Origin: Pantoea sp. 1.19
GTDB taxonomy: Bacteria > Pseudomonadota > Gammaproteobacteria > Enterobacterales > Enterobacteriaceae
Length of the DNA stretch: 64,000 nucleotides
Direction: 5' to 3'
Assembly: GCF_001922585.1 (NCBI RefSeq)
Contig: NZ_MRBS01000001.1
Span: 248,001-312,000 of the forward strand
This document shows, in pieces, positions 1 through 7,068 of this stretch (its first letter is position 1; each line of letters starts with the position of its first letter). The translations under genes were made by a program, and so were the position numbers. The notes beneath the pieces were generated by a model. That model was given only the letters and a program-made list of their open reading frames with translations. It was not told where the DNA came from and did no database searches.

Positions 1-1974
1 TCCGCAGAGATAGCGAAAGCGCAGCAATCAATCATCGACCAGAAAGACGCAATCAGCGAGCTGCGAGGCGAACTGGCAGCGCTGGAGCAAAAGAAAACAT
101 TTATCGAGCAGGCCGCCCGCATCCGCGGTGCTGCCGCTGTTTCCGCAGATTATGAGCAGGTACAGCGTGATATAGCTATTCAGGCCGGCAGGGTAGACGC
201 AGCAGAAAACAAACTTAGCCAGACAGTGAGTAAGACGGGCTTATTGCGCGCTCAGTTGAATGGCAATCTTGCCCAAGGCATTGACCTGCTTAAGCGTGAT
301 GGGGATCAGGCTGGTTTAGCAAGCGGATTGATGAACCAATTTGGAAATGCCATCAATTTTGCTTCCAGAGCCAAAGAAACATTCAACTCCACTAGCCTGA
401 TTGTCAGCAGGCCTAAAGACATTCAGGACTATCTCGACAACCAGCAGGAACAAATTGACCTGCAAAGTGAGTTTAACGAGAAGAAACGTGCCCAGCTCAA
501 GGCTGAAATGGAGATTCGCAATCTTGCCAAAAAGGACGGCAGCCCCGACTCCGACCAGATAGAACGTGATGTTCAGCTGGCACGCGCAAGGGCCGGTGTA
601 GCGTTCGACCAGCAGAAAGCAGAAGAAAATCGCCGGAAAGCCCAGCAGCAAAGCGAGCAGCAAGATAAGCGGTCAGCCTCTTCGGCAGAATCTGTATCGC
701 AGAAGCTGGAAAGCCTGCGTCAGCAATCCGAATTATCAGCAGATTCTACACATGAAATGAGCCGGTCTCAGGCCGTTCTCCAGGCTCAGTTGTCACTGGG
801 CAAAGGGGCCACTCAGGAGCAAATTGCGCTGGCCGGTAAGTATCGTGGAGAGATATGGGATACGTCCGCAGCAATCCGCGCTCAGGTTGCTGCTATGAAG
901 TTAATTCCCGAGCAGGCAGAGAACACCCGCTATAAGCAGGATGTCGCTGACCTCAAAACGGCGCTGGAGCAAAAGACCATCACTCAGCAGCAACATGACG
1001 CAGTCGCCGAGCAGATGGAGCAGCAACACCAGGTGAACTTAGCCAAAATCATGGCGACGCAGAACACTGTGGTTAGCCCGCTTCAGGAAGCTCAAGGGGC
1101 TATAGATCCGGTTCAGGCTCTGGCCAATGAAAACGCGAAAAAGTTAGAACTGATAAAGCAGTTTGAAACAGAAAAGGGACAAATTACCCTCAATGGCCTG
1201 GCATTAATGAATGCTGCCAACACTCAGTACGAACAGCAGCGCATAGCGGCTCAGTGGGAGGTTTACCGCAACCAGAGCGCCGCTAATAGCCTTCTGGCTG
1301 ACGCGGTTGACTCTCTTCAGGGTGGCGCGACTAATGCCATTACCGGCCTTCTGAATGGCACTCAGAGACTCAGTGAGGCATTCGCCAACATCGGCACCAC
1401 AATCCTGAATAGTGTGGTCAGTGGTCTGGTAGAGATGGGCCTGCAGTATGTGAAAAACATGCTCATGGGACAGACAGCAGCATCAGCAGCGCTTGGGGCA
1501 ACAGCAACGCAGGCAACAGCCGCAGCAGGGATGTGGGGGCCGGCAGCAGTGAGCGCATCGATCGCCACCATGGGAACCGCTTCAACCGTAGGCACAACAG
1601 CCTATTCAACAGCGTTGATGGCTTCTAAAGGTTTAGCTGTGGCCGGTGCGCGTGAGCACGGCGGCCCAGTCAACGCCAACAGCATGTATCGCGTAGGCGA
1701 GGGCGGCAAGCCGGAGATCTTTAAAGCCAGTAACGGCAGCCAGTACATGATTCCCGGTGATAACGGCAAGGTTATCAGTAACCGTGATTTGTCCGGCGCT
1801 GGTGGTGGGAACGTAATTCATCAAGAGGTCAATTTCCATATAACCACAACCGGAGGAATTGACGCCGCTACTCAAAAACAGCTGGCCGGCATGATGAAGC
1901 AAGTCGCACTCTTCCAAATGAAAGAGGAAAGCACTCGCGGAGGCGGGATGCTCCAGCCACGTCAGAAAAAATAA
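1..1974 (+). CDS. Phage tail tape-measure protein, 3' part (5' end outside window)
   Basis: The frame is open from base 1, so the gene starts left of the window; 657 residues are visible. Roughly residues 1-400 are charged, Gln- and Ala-rich helix with coiled-coil character. Residues about 440-550 form a Gly/Ala-rich hydrophobic stretch. The C-terminus (about 552-610) carries the EHGGPVNANSMYRVGEGGKPE-like segment typical of the end of lambda-type tape-measure proteins. The family sets tail length and is ejected with the DNA. An internal GTG at 226 could look like a start, but the reading frame upstream is coding in style. No minor tail genes follow, which is unusual for an intact tail operon and points to a prophage remnant or rearranged end. 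Confidence 0.85.
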   Translation, partial: SAEIAKAQQSIIDQKDAISELRGELAALEQKKTFIEQAARIRGAAAVSADYEQVQRDIAIQAGRVDAAENKLSQTVSKTGLLRAQLNGNLAQGIDLLKRDGDQAGLASGLMNQFGNAINFASRAKETFNSTSLIVSRPKDIQDYLDNQQEQIDLQSEFNEKKRAQLKAEMEIRNLAKKDGSPDSDQIERDVQLARARAGVAFDQQKAEENRRKAQQQSEQQDKRSASSAESVSQKLESLRQQSELSADSTHEMSRSQAVLQAQLSLGKGATQEQIALAGKYRGEIWDTSAAIRAQVAAMKLIPEQAENTRYKQDVADLKTALEQKTITQQQHDAVAEQMEQQHQVNLAKIMATQNTVVSPLQEAQGAIDPVQALANENAKKLELIKQFETEKGQITLNGLALMNAANTQYEQQRIAAQWEVYRNQSAANSLLADAVDSLQGGATNAITGLLNGTQRLSEAFANIGTTILNSVVSGLVEMGLQYVKNMLMGQTAASAALGATATQATAAAGMWGPAAVSASIATMGTASTVGTTAYSTALMASKGLAVAGAREHGGPVNANSMYRVGEGGKPEIFKASNGSQYMIPGDNGKVISNRDLSGAGGGNVIHQEVNFHITTTGGIDAATQKQLAGMMKQVALFQMKEESTRGGGMLQPRQKK

Positions 1975-2054
1975 CTCAGCATCGCAGGGACGCGATCATG
2001 TTGAGTTTGGTCAAGGTAAAACGGGTTTGAGAAATAGCGAAAGGTGGCAGACAG

Positions 2055-2495
2055 ATGCCTGATAGCAGGAAAGAACAGGGAAAGCACCCTACCCGCTGGA
2101 CTAAGGGGAAGTCTGGAAATCCCAACGGCAGACCCGGCAAGGGCGCGGAGATCCGCCGAAAGCTGATGGAGTTAACGCCTGATGCCATGAAAGCCATAGA
2201 GGACGGCATCAAGAGCGGAGACACGGCTTGTCTCAAGATATGGGCTGACCGTTGCGACCCGGTGAGCAAGGCAACATTGCCCACGGTTGAGTTCCTAGCC
2301 GACACAACAGACCTGACCCGGTTCAGCCTTTCGGTACTCGCCGCCATATCAAAGGGCGAGGTATCACCGGATATTGGCTCGCATATCATCAATGCCGCCG
2401 CCAGCGCCGCCAGAGTCGCAGAGATTGACCAGATGAAGCGCGAGCTTGAGGAACTGCAAAAACAGGTTGAGGAAATGCTTAACGAACGTCCGTAA
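2055..2495 (+). CDS. DUF5681 domain phage protein
   Basis: 146 residues. Residues 14-26 contain KGKSGNPNGRPGKG, the signature of DUF5681, a short basic domain at the N-terminus of many phage-encoded proteins of unknown role, sometimes near terminase genes. The C-terminal 40 residues (MKRELEELQKQVEEM) form a probable coiled coil. The ATG is preceded by AAGGTGG at a usable distance. It lies 80 bp after the tape-measure gene and begins a cluster of very small genes. The function is not known; a DNA- or RNA-binding role is only suggested by the basic N-terminus. Confidence 0.8.
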   Translation: MPDSRKEQGKHPTRWTKGKSGNPNGRPGKGAEIRRKLMELTPDAMKAIEDGIKSGDTACLKIWADRCDPVSKATLPTVEFLADTTDLTRFSLSVLAAISKGEVSPDIGSHIINAAASAARVAEIDQMKRELEELQKQVEEMLNERP

Positions 2496-2508
2496 GACTC
2501 TTGCCGAA

Positions 2509-2661
2509 ATGAAAAGGCAGATTGAGAGCACCAGACCCGTTGAGGACGCCCCCGTCATTTTCCCCGGAGATGATGAACCAAGTTCAGGCAAATTTATCCG
2601 ACTGCGAGTGATTGACGCCTCAGCAGGTAAAAAATATGACGACACTCAACACCATCCGTAA
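2509..2661 (+). CDS. Small phage protein (50 aa)
   Basis: The start chosen is the ATG at 2509, 13 bp after the DUF5681 stop; a longer frame from a TTG at 2446 would run inside the DUF5681 gene. The product is hydrophilic and begins MKRQIESTRP. This resembles a shortened form of the N-terminal motif found in the small genes that follow (Q-I followed by R-P). It overlaps the next gene by 26 bases. No known domain is recognised. The compact overlap pattern supports a real gene, but the evidence is modest. Confidence 0.5.
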   Translation: MKRQIESTRPVEDAPVIFPGDDEPSSGKFIRLRVIDASAGKKYDDTQHHP

Positions 2662-2746
2662 AATTAAAGCCAGATTTGGCGAGGCATGGCATGAGGACTA
2701 CCCAGTTGGAGATCCGCGCCGTATTAAACTGGAATATGACCAATGA
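2636..2746 (+). CDS. Tiny phage protein (36 aa)
   Basis: The frame runs from ATG 2636 to TGA 2744-2746 and encodes a 36-residue basic protein starting MTTLNTIRKIKARFGEAW. Its stop overlaps the next start in the ATGA arrangement, the usual sign of translational coupling. There is no recognisable domain. Support comes only from its place in an unbroken chain of overlapping small genes. Confidence 0.45.
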   Translation: MTTLNTIRKIKARFGEAWHEDYPVGDPRRIKLEYDQ

Positions 2747-2967
2747 GCATGAAAAGCCAGATTGCCGCACTAGAGAAGGTCATACATGCTATCAGGCCAA
2801 AGCCAGCCAGTGATAACCCACCACCAGAACGCAGCCAGTTTATAAAAGCAGACGGTTTTATTGATTCATCAGCCTGGCTAGCCGCAGTCGCTGAGTGGAG
2901 TATTAAGACGTTCGGCAAGCCATTAAAAGAGATCGCCGAGCAAATAGCCGAAGAGGAAGGGTTTTAG
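2743..2967 (+). CDS. Small phage protein with shared N-terminal motif (74 aa)
   Basis: The start overlaps the previous stop by 4 bases (ATGA). The N-terminus KSQIAALEKVIHAIRPKP follows the pattern Q-I-x-x-L-x-K-hydrophobic-hydrophobic-x-x-x-R-P, which recurs in the two following genes. A possible second short helix (SSAWLAAVAEWSIKTFGKPL) follows near residues 46-65. The product is acidic at its end (EEEGF). No known family is recognised. The gene is followed after 4 bases by the next member of the array. Confidence 0.6.
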   Translation: MSMKSQIAALEKVIHAIRPKPASDNPPPERSQFIKADGFIDSSAWLAAVAEWSIKTFGKPLKEIAEQIAEEEGF

Positions 2968-2971
2968 CCTG

Positions 2972-3232
2972 ATGACCACCAGACAGAAGCTGATAGCGAT
3001 TAGAAAGATGATAGACGGCAGCCAGCCAGAAGATAAATTCGATTCGCTGGTATTATCTGCCTTGATTGACGAGTTATCCGGGACAGCACCAGAGGGGAAC
3101 GCTGACGAGGTGGCGAAGAAGCTACACGCCAGAACAGGCTACACATTCCCGCATAATGCTGAGATGAAAGAGCTATTCGATTCTGTCAAAGATGGCGCAG
3201 CGCATATCAGGAGGCTAAGAGATGACAGTTAG
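2972..3232 (+). CDS. Small phage protein with shared N-terminal motif (86 aa)
   Basis: It encodes 86 residues. The N-terminus RQKLIAIRKMIDGSQPE fits the same helix-plus-Pro pattern as its neighbours. The rest is predicted mostly helical and hydrophilic, with no Cys residues and no membrane segment. It overlaps the next gene by 11 bases. No domain is recognised, and the function is unknown. Confidence 0.6.
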   Translation: MTTRQKLIAIRKMIDGSQPEDKFDSLVLSALIDELSGTAPEGNADEVAKKLHARTGYTFPHNAEMKELFDSVKDGAAHIRRLRDDS

Positions 3233-3395
3233 CAGACAGATAACGGAGTTAAAAAAGATTGTCTCAGGCATGAGACCAGATCCTGAGCACAGCCCAACAG
3301 AAATCTATCTGATACCCATGAGCCGGGACGAAAGCGGCAGCATTAACGAGGGCGAGGCTGTTTTATTGTGGAGGAAAGGGGCCGGGGGCAGGTAA
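3222..3395 (+). CDS. Small phage protein with shared N-terminal motif (57 aa)
   Basis: Reading ATG 3222 to TAA 3393-3395 gives 57 residues that begin MTVSRQITELKKIVSGMRP, the clearest copy of the array motif. The start lies inside the end of the previous gene (11-base overlap). The C-terminus is short and ends in WRKGAGGR. It is the last gene of the array; about 375 bases without a clear gene follow. The function is unknown. Confidence 0.55.
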   Translation: MTVSRQITELKKIVSGMRPDPEHSPTEIYLIPMSRDESGSINEGEAVLLWRKGAGGR

Positions 3396-3770
3396 AGAGT
3401 TCACCGCCCTGCCGGCAAAGTACCGCCGCCTAGCCTCTTTTCACACCGCCGCAGGTTAGAAAACTTTTTTTGCCCTTTTCCCGCGCCACCCCACCGTGAT
3501 TCGGGTGTTTGCACCTGCGAAATGGGTTCCCCAACTTTCGGGACAGGTAAACGAAGTTTACCCACTGGGTGAGAGGGGGGAGGGTAAATCTTCAGCCGCT
3601 TTCCGCTAAATGACCGCCGCCAAAGTTCTGCTATCACGCTAACCCGATTTTTTTAGTTTTATAGGCCGTCACAGCCGCGCTGTAAGTACCGGAAAGAAGC
3701 AGCACAGCCGTGATTATCCTGCCGCCTCAGTGCTACGATAACAGGCTCAGAACAGCCGAGGCGCACAACC
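3396..3770. other. Gene-poor interval in the prophage remnant
   Basis: No convincing gene is seen. The interval holds an inverted repeat GGTAAAC-GAA-GTTTACC at 3546-3562, a T-rich patch at 3464-3480 and G-rich runs around 3570-3590. The 78-codon minus-strand frame here is Pro/Gly/Arg-rich and has no visible domain, so it is not called. Confidence 0.5.
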
Positions 3771-3956
3771 ATGACCCCACAACAGATAGCCGCCCTGACA
3801 GCCGCAGAGATGGAGTATTCAGGTCACAGCATAACGGCAGCCGACCACAGAGAGATTCAGCGCAAAGTCACCGACGAACTAGCCCGGCGTAAACGGTTCG
3901 GGGAGATGATGAAAGCACCTGCATGGCAATGGAAGAAGCCGCAGCGCCTGAGATAG
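3771..3956 (+). CDS. Small phage-type protein (61 aa)
   Basis: The start is ATG 3771. The product is 61 residues, begins MTPQQIAALTAAEMEYSG, is basic in its second half and ends WQWKKPQRLR. It has no membrane segment. Its helix-rich, soluble composition is typical of small phage or satellite genes, but no family is recognised. A strong hairpin lies 54 bases downstream. Confidence 0.5.
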   Translation: MTPQQIAALTAAEMEYSGHSITAADHREIQRKVTDELARRKRFGEMMKAPAWQWKKPQRLR

Positions 3957-4009
3957 CGGTACGAAGGTTCCCGTAGTGGAGGCTCTGAAATCGGAGCCAC
4001 CTACCGGGA

Positions 4010-4042
4010 AGTAACAGAGTTACCGCCAGTCACCCTGTTACT
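4010..4042. repeat. Inverted repeat / hairpin
   Basis: AGTAACAG at 4010-4017 and CTGTTACT at 4035-4042 are perfect 8-base arms around a 17-base loop. A second small stem (GGCTC/GAGCC) lies just upstream near 3980. There is no T-run, so it could be a processing or binding site rather than an intrinsic terminator. Confidence 0.45.
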
Positions 4043-4175
4043 GTTTTACATCCCTACAATTCCGGGTATGTAGACCGACCGGAACCACAGGCGGTACACA
4101 TGAGAAAATCACACATTTAAAATCAGGCAGAACATCCGGGATTATCCCGCATGTAAAAGGGGAGGATTATCCTCT

Positions 4176-4619
4176 TTAAACACTGGCCTGATTCTGCAAA
4201 GCCGCATTGATAGCAGCCAGATTGCCGCCTTTCCGCTTCCACGCGCTGTAGATGTCCTTATCCCACGCCTTGCCCGCCAGAGTCTGATAACCCGCCTCGT
4301 TAAGACGTTCCGCGATGATGCGACCGTTATCAAACCCCTGCCTGATAGTGGCCGCCACGATACCGATCACCGCCCTTTCGTCGTATTGATTGGGAGGGAT
4401 GCCCTGCTTGCCGCCAATCAGCGCCGCCGCCGCCGCTTCCATGCGTTCGACCAGCGGCAATATTCGGTGATCGAGATTACTTTCTGGCTGGCCCAGCTTG
4501 TGAGCAATGGCATCAATCAGCCAGGCGGTTTTATCAGCGCCAGAAGCAGACACGGCAGAATTGAACGCCTCGACCATATCGGCAGGGAGGCGAAAAGTAA
4601 CAGACAGGGATTTACTCAT
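4176..4619 (-). CDS. Putative ribbon-helix-helix-like regulator of a phage or satellite
   Basis: 147 residues from ATG 4619, chosen because GGTGG lies 5 bases upstream and because the longer frame from 4688 adds an unlikely leader. Residues 2-45 (KSLSVTFRLPADMVEAFNSA...) look like a strand followed by two helices, as in ribbon-helix-helix DNA-binding proteins. The C-terminal part (RIIAERLNEAGYQTLAGKAW) resembles the recombinase-type segment that reads a variable helix-turn-helix. A tandem 10-bp repeat lies 43-62 bases upstream of the start and could be its operator. Assignment to a family is an inference from pattern only. Confidence 0.65.
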   Translation of the reverse strand: MSKSLSVTFRLPADMVEAFNSAVSASGADKTAWLIDAIAHKLGQPESNLDHRILPLVERMEAAAAALIGGKQGIPPNQYDERAVIGIVAATIRQGFDNGRIIAERLNEAGYQTLAGKAWDKDIYSAWKRKGGNLAAINAALQNQASV

Positions 4620-4661
4620 TAGGGCCACCAGCAGCAAAGGAACAGGAGGCCATTTTACTAC

Positions 4662-4681
4662 TGTAAGACAGTGTAAGACAG
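4662..4681. promoter_or_regulatory. Two tandem 10-bp repeats, possible operator
   Basis: TGTAAGACAG occurs twice head to tail with no spacer, so each copy falls on the same face of the helix. It lies directly upstream of the RHH-like gene on the minus strand (start 4619) and just past the 3' end of the gene at 4693-5064. Tandem, helically phased short repeats are the usual operators of ribbon-helix-helix repressors. Confidence 0.5.
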
Positions 4682-4692
4682 TCGCCAAGCCA

Positions 4693-5064
4693 TTAAGTTA
4701 CCCTGGCATATTCGCCCTCGATGGCATCATGCTTTCCGCCGGTATCGGGCAGCAGTGCCGTGCTACCGGGAAGCCCATAACGGGAGCAGTGACACCAGAC
4801 GCCGCCGCCAGATCCAGATTGTGTGGTGTCCTGCCGCTGTTCGTAGCTGGTTATCTTTTCCAGCAGACCATCCCTTACCATTGCCTCGAGCGTTCGCCTG
4901 GTGGATTCGAGCATGTGCCGCTTATCGAATGACTCAACACCATGCAGCAGATAAGCAACGCCGGAGACGTCAAAAGGGGGTGGGCCAATCTCACCGGTCA
5001 CCCATTCCAGACTTTCAGGCTCAAAGTAAGTAAGTACCTCTTTTTTACGGCTGGTCATTCTCAT
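4693..5064 (-). CDS. Conserved satellite/prophage protein, possible winged helix
   Basis: 123 residues from ATG 5064, with AAGGA about 11 bases upstream; MTSRKKE six bases on is an alternative start. The segment MLESTRRTLEAMVRDGLLEKI at about residues 51-71 reads like the recognition part of a winged helix. It is preceded by DVSGVAYLLHGVESFDKR. The end has a WCHCSRYGLPG segment with paired Cys. Similar proteins are, to my memory, common in P4-like elements of enterobacteria. It lies upstream of the RHH-like gene in the same direction with a 73-base gap holding the tandem repeat. Confidence 0.65.
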   Translation of the reverse strand: MRMTSRKKEVLTYFEPESLEWVTGEIGPPPFDVSGVAYLLHGVESFDKRHMLESTRRTLEAMVRDGLLEKITSYEQRQDTTQSGSGGGVWCHCSRYGLPGSTALLPDTGGKHDAIEGEYARVT

Positions 5065-5394
5065 GGCTGGTGGGTTCCTTAATGTAGGAGAGAACTATCA
5101 TACAATAAAGGGTTTCAGCTTATCGCGTTATGCAGAGAGTTGAATGCGCCTGCGATGGATGAAAAACAGCCAAAATGAGGTGTCACAAAAACGTTTGGGG
5201 GTATCTTTGGGGGTATGTGTGATTTTGAAACTTATAAATTTCGCTATTAAACATCAAGTTGTAGGTTATTATTCAATCCTGTAGGGGTGCCAAATAAATT
5301 CAATCGGTTATACTAAATTCCCTATCTTGGTTCATACTTTTCAAAAATTTATGTAACGGCTGGTGTAAGTAAAATCTCTTAACGCAAATCAACG
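5065..5394. other. AT-rich interval, likely former integrase end
   Basis: No gene is seen. From about 5220 the DNA is markedly AT-rich compared with either side. It contains the direct repeat at 5194-5216 described separately. No tyrosine integrase gene or convincing tRNA end is present. Confidence 0.5.
5194..5216 (+). repeat. Short direct repeat TTTGGGGGTAT x2
   Basis: TTTGGGGGTAT lies at 5194-5204 and again at 5206-5216, separated by one base. From memory, comparable G-rich repeats precede the integrase gene of many P4-like islands, close to the attachment site. Here no integrase follows, so this may mark the scar of a lost or replaced integrase. The repeat itself is seen directly; the link to integration is an inference. 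Confidence 0.5.
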
Positions 5395-5523
5395 TTAGCG
5401 TGAGCTAGCCAGCATCCCCGGATAGTGATTCGCCAAGATATCATTCATCTTTCTTGTCAGATCGCACCGCTTAAAAGTTATGTGCGCGGTTCCTTTCTGG
5501 AAGTAACGCATACTGAAAAAATT
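5395..5523 (-). pseudogene. DUF4942 C-terminal fragment
   Basis: The last 42 codons of a minus-strand frame (RYFQKGTAHITFKRCDL ... NDILANHYPGML) match what I recall of the C-terminal end of DUF4942 proteins, which occur in enterobacterial islands beside CbtA/CbeA toxin-antitoxin genes. The frame upstream of residue 33 has no such similarity and runs through a perfect palindrome. The gene is therefore a 3' stub with most of the protein deleted. Confidence 0.6.
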
Positions 5524-5537
5524 ATCTTCGTAGTGGG

Positions 5538-5573
5538 CTGCTACAACCTGCCACATGTAGCAGGTTGTAGCAG
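5538..5573. repeat. Perfect 14-bp inverted repeat
   Basis: CTGCTACAACCTGC (5538-5551) and GCAGGTTGTAGCAG (5560-5573) form perfect arms around CACATGTA. The spacer core is itself partly symmetric. It lies about 155 bp upstream of the DUF262 gene pair and next to a gene-fragment boundary. It may be an operator, a hairpin or an end left by a mobile element; no T-run follows. Confidence 0.7.
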
Positions 5574-5727
5574 GGTATCGAATGCATTTTTCAAATTTTA
5601 CTAAAAAAATTGAAGCCAAAGGAAATGCGCTAATGGCCCTTTGTCATAAACCCAACCGCAGTCAGACAGTCAGACTGCCGCCATTTGTTCAACTGGCAAC
5701 TACGATTGTTGGGCAGGTATTGTAATC

Positions 5728-7068
5728 ATGGGACAGGTAAACTATCAGGTAAAAAAAGTTGGGGACCTGCTCAGGCAGCAACTCACTATTCCTTCCTACC
5801 AGCGTCCCTACAAATGGCAGCCCAAACATGTTAATCAACTGATTGATGACGTGTTAAGCCACCGGGATAAAGAATGCTACCGGCTTGGAACGGTAGTGTT
5901 GCACAAAGATGAATTAAAACCAGCTAGTGCGATAGCGCTTAATATTGTTGACGGACAGCAGCGACTTCTGACGCTCACACTACTCTGTACACTACTTGAT
6001 CAACGCAGTAAGTTTTCATCCCCCTTGCTGGAGCAGGTATTTGCTTCAAGGGTGAGTATTAATAACCTTGAGCATAATGCCAAAGTTATTGAAAGCCGCC
6101 TCGTGGGGCTTAATGATGATGAACGTCAATCACTGCTGCATTTTGTGTGTAACCGATGTGAACTCATCGAAGTAACACTCGATGACTTAAGCGAAGCGTT
6201 TCAGTTTTTCGACTCGCAAAATGCCAGAGGCAAGGCCCTTGCGCCTTATGATTTGTTAAAGGCATACCATTTACGCGAGATGATGCAAACAACCGGGCAG
6301 GCGGAACGGCTCCACCATGTCAGCCTTTGGGAGCAAGGTGTCAGTCCGGATGATGAATCCGCCAGCCTTCATCTGATTATGGGCGAGTTCTTGTTCCGTC
6401 AGCGCCGTTGGCTGGATGGCGACTATGGGATTCAGTTCAGTCGTCACAATCTTGAGGTGTTCAAAGGGATCAACCTCTCCACATGTGATTACCACTACCT
6501 ACAGTCTCTGCTGGCCCTGGATTTTGCCGTTGAACATTACAATAACGACCCCGCAAGGAAGTGGGATAAGCAGCATCAGTCTTACCCGTTTCAAATTAAT
6601 CAGATCATCATTAACGGAAAACGCTTTTTTGAGTACATCCAGTACTACAAGTCTTTGCATCACACCCTGTTTGATGGTGAGAAAGCGTTGCTTGGCGATT
6701 TCTTAAAAAAACATACCCGTTATTCCGGATGTTCACGTAAGGGAGATATGTATATCAAAAATCTCTTTATGTGCGCTGTGATGGCCTATTACGATAAATT
6801 TGGTGACCATGAATTAGCTCAGGCAGCAAAAGTTTGTTTTTGCTGGAGTTATTACTTACGACTGCAATATCAAAAAATCGGCATGGACAGTATTGATAGC
6901 TATGCGCGTGAGGCCCGAGGATTGTTAAGAGTGATGGGTAAAGCCATTCACCCACAACAAGTTCTGCGCTTCGAGCCAAAGCGATGTGAAAATATCCGCT
7001 TTCTCAATGCCAGGTCCGTACAGGATTCAATCGCCAAAATGCTGGGAGATGTCGATGACAACAAGTAA
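5728..7068 (+). CDS. DUF262 protein A (candidate defence gene)
   Basis: 446 residues. [10 protein letters not shown] (21-30), VDGQQR (74-79) and the N-x-RG ... DLLK motif (164-167, 175-178) are the hallmarks of DUF262, the ParB-like fold found in GmrS, SspE and many DNA-restriction proteins, where DGQQR serves nucleotide binding or hydrolysis. The C-terminal half is helical; I see no DUF1524 HNH motif. Its end overlaps the next gene by 14 bases, so the two are translationally coupled. AT-richer composition and position between a prophage remnant and an IS suggest transfer. Protein A plausibly senses or regulates while protein B cuts; that split is an inference. Confidence 0.85.
   Translation: MGQVNYQVKKVGDLLRQQLTIPSYQRPYKWQPKHVNQLIDDVLSHRDKECYRLGTVVLHKDELKPASAIALNIVDGQQRLLTLTLLCTLLDQRSKFSSPLLEQVFASRVSINNLEHNAKVIESRLVGLNDDERQSLLHFVCNRCELIEVTLDDLSEAFQFFDSQNARGKALAPYDLLKAYHLREMMQTTGQAERLHHVSLWEQGVSPDDESASLHLIMGEFLFRQRRWLDGDYGIQFSRHNLEVFKGINLSTCDYHYLQSLLALDFAVEHYNNDPARKWDKQHQSYPFQINQIIINGKRFFEYIQYYKSLHHTLFDGEKALLGDFLKKHTRYSGCSRKGDMYIKNLFMCAVMAYYDKFGDHELAQAAKVCFCWSYYLRLQYQKIGMDSIDSYAREARGLLRVMGKAIHPQQVLRFEPKRCENIRFLNARSVQDSIAKMLGDVDDNK

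Noticed and set aside
3401-3637. 78-codon minus-strand open frame
   Set aside because: Pro, Gly and Arg-rich with no start context or motif; the opposite strand and composition suggest noncoding DNA.
5270-5300. Sequence resembling a tRNA 3' end (AATCCTGTAGGGGTGCCA)
   Set aside because: The T-loop does not fold and the implied acceptor stem matches no known tRNA, so it cannot be called an attachment site.
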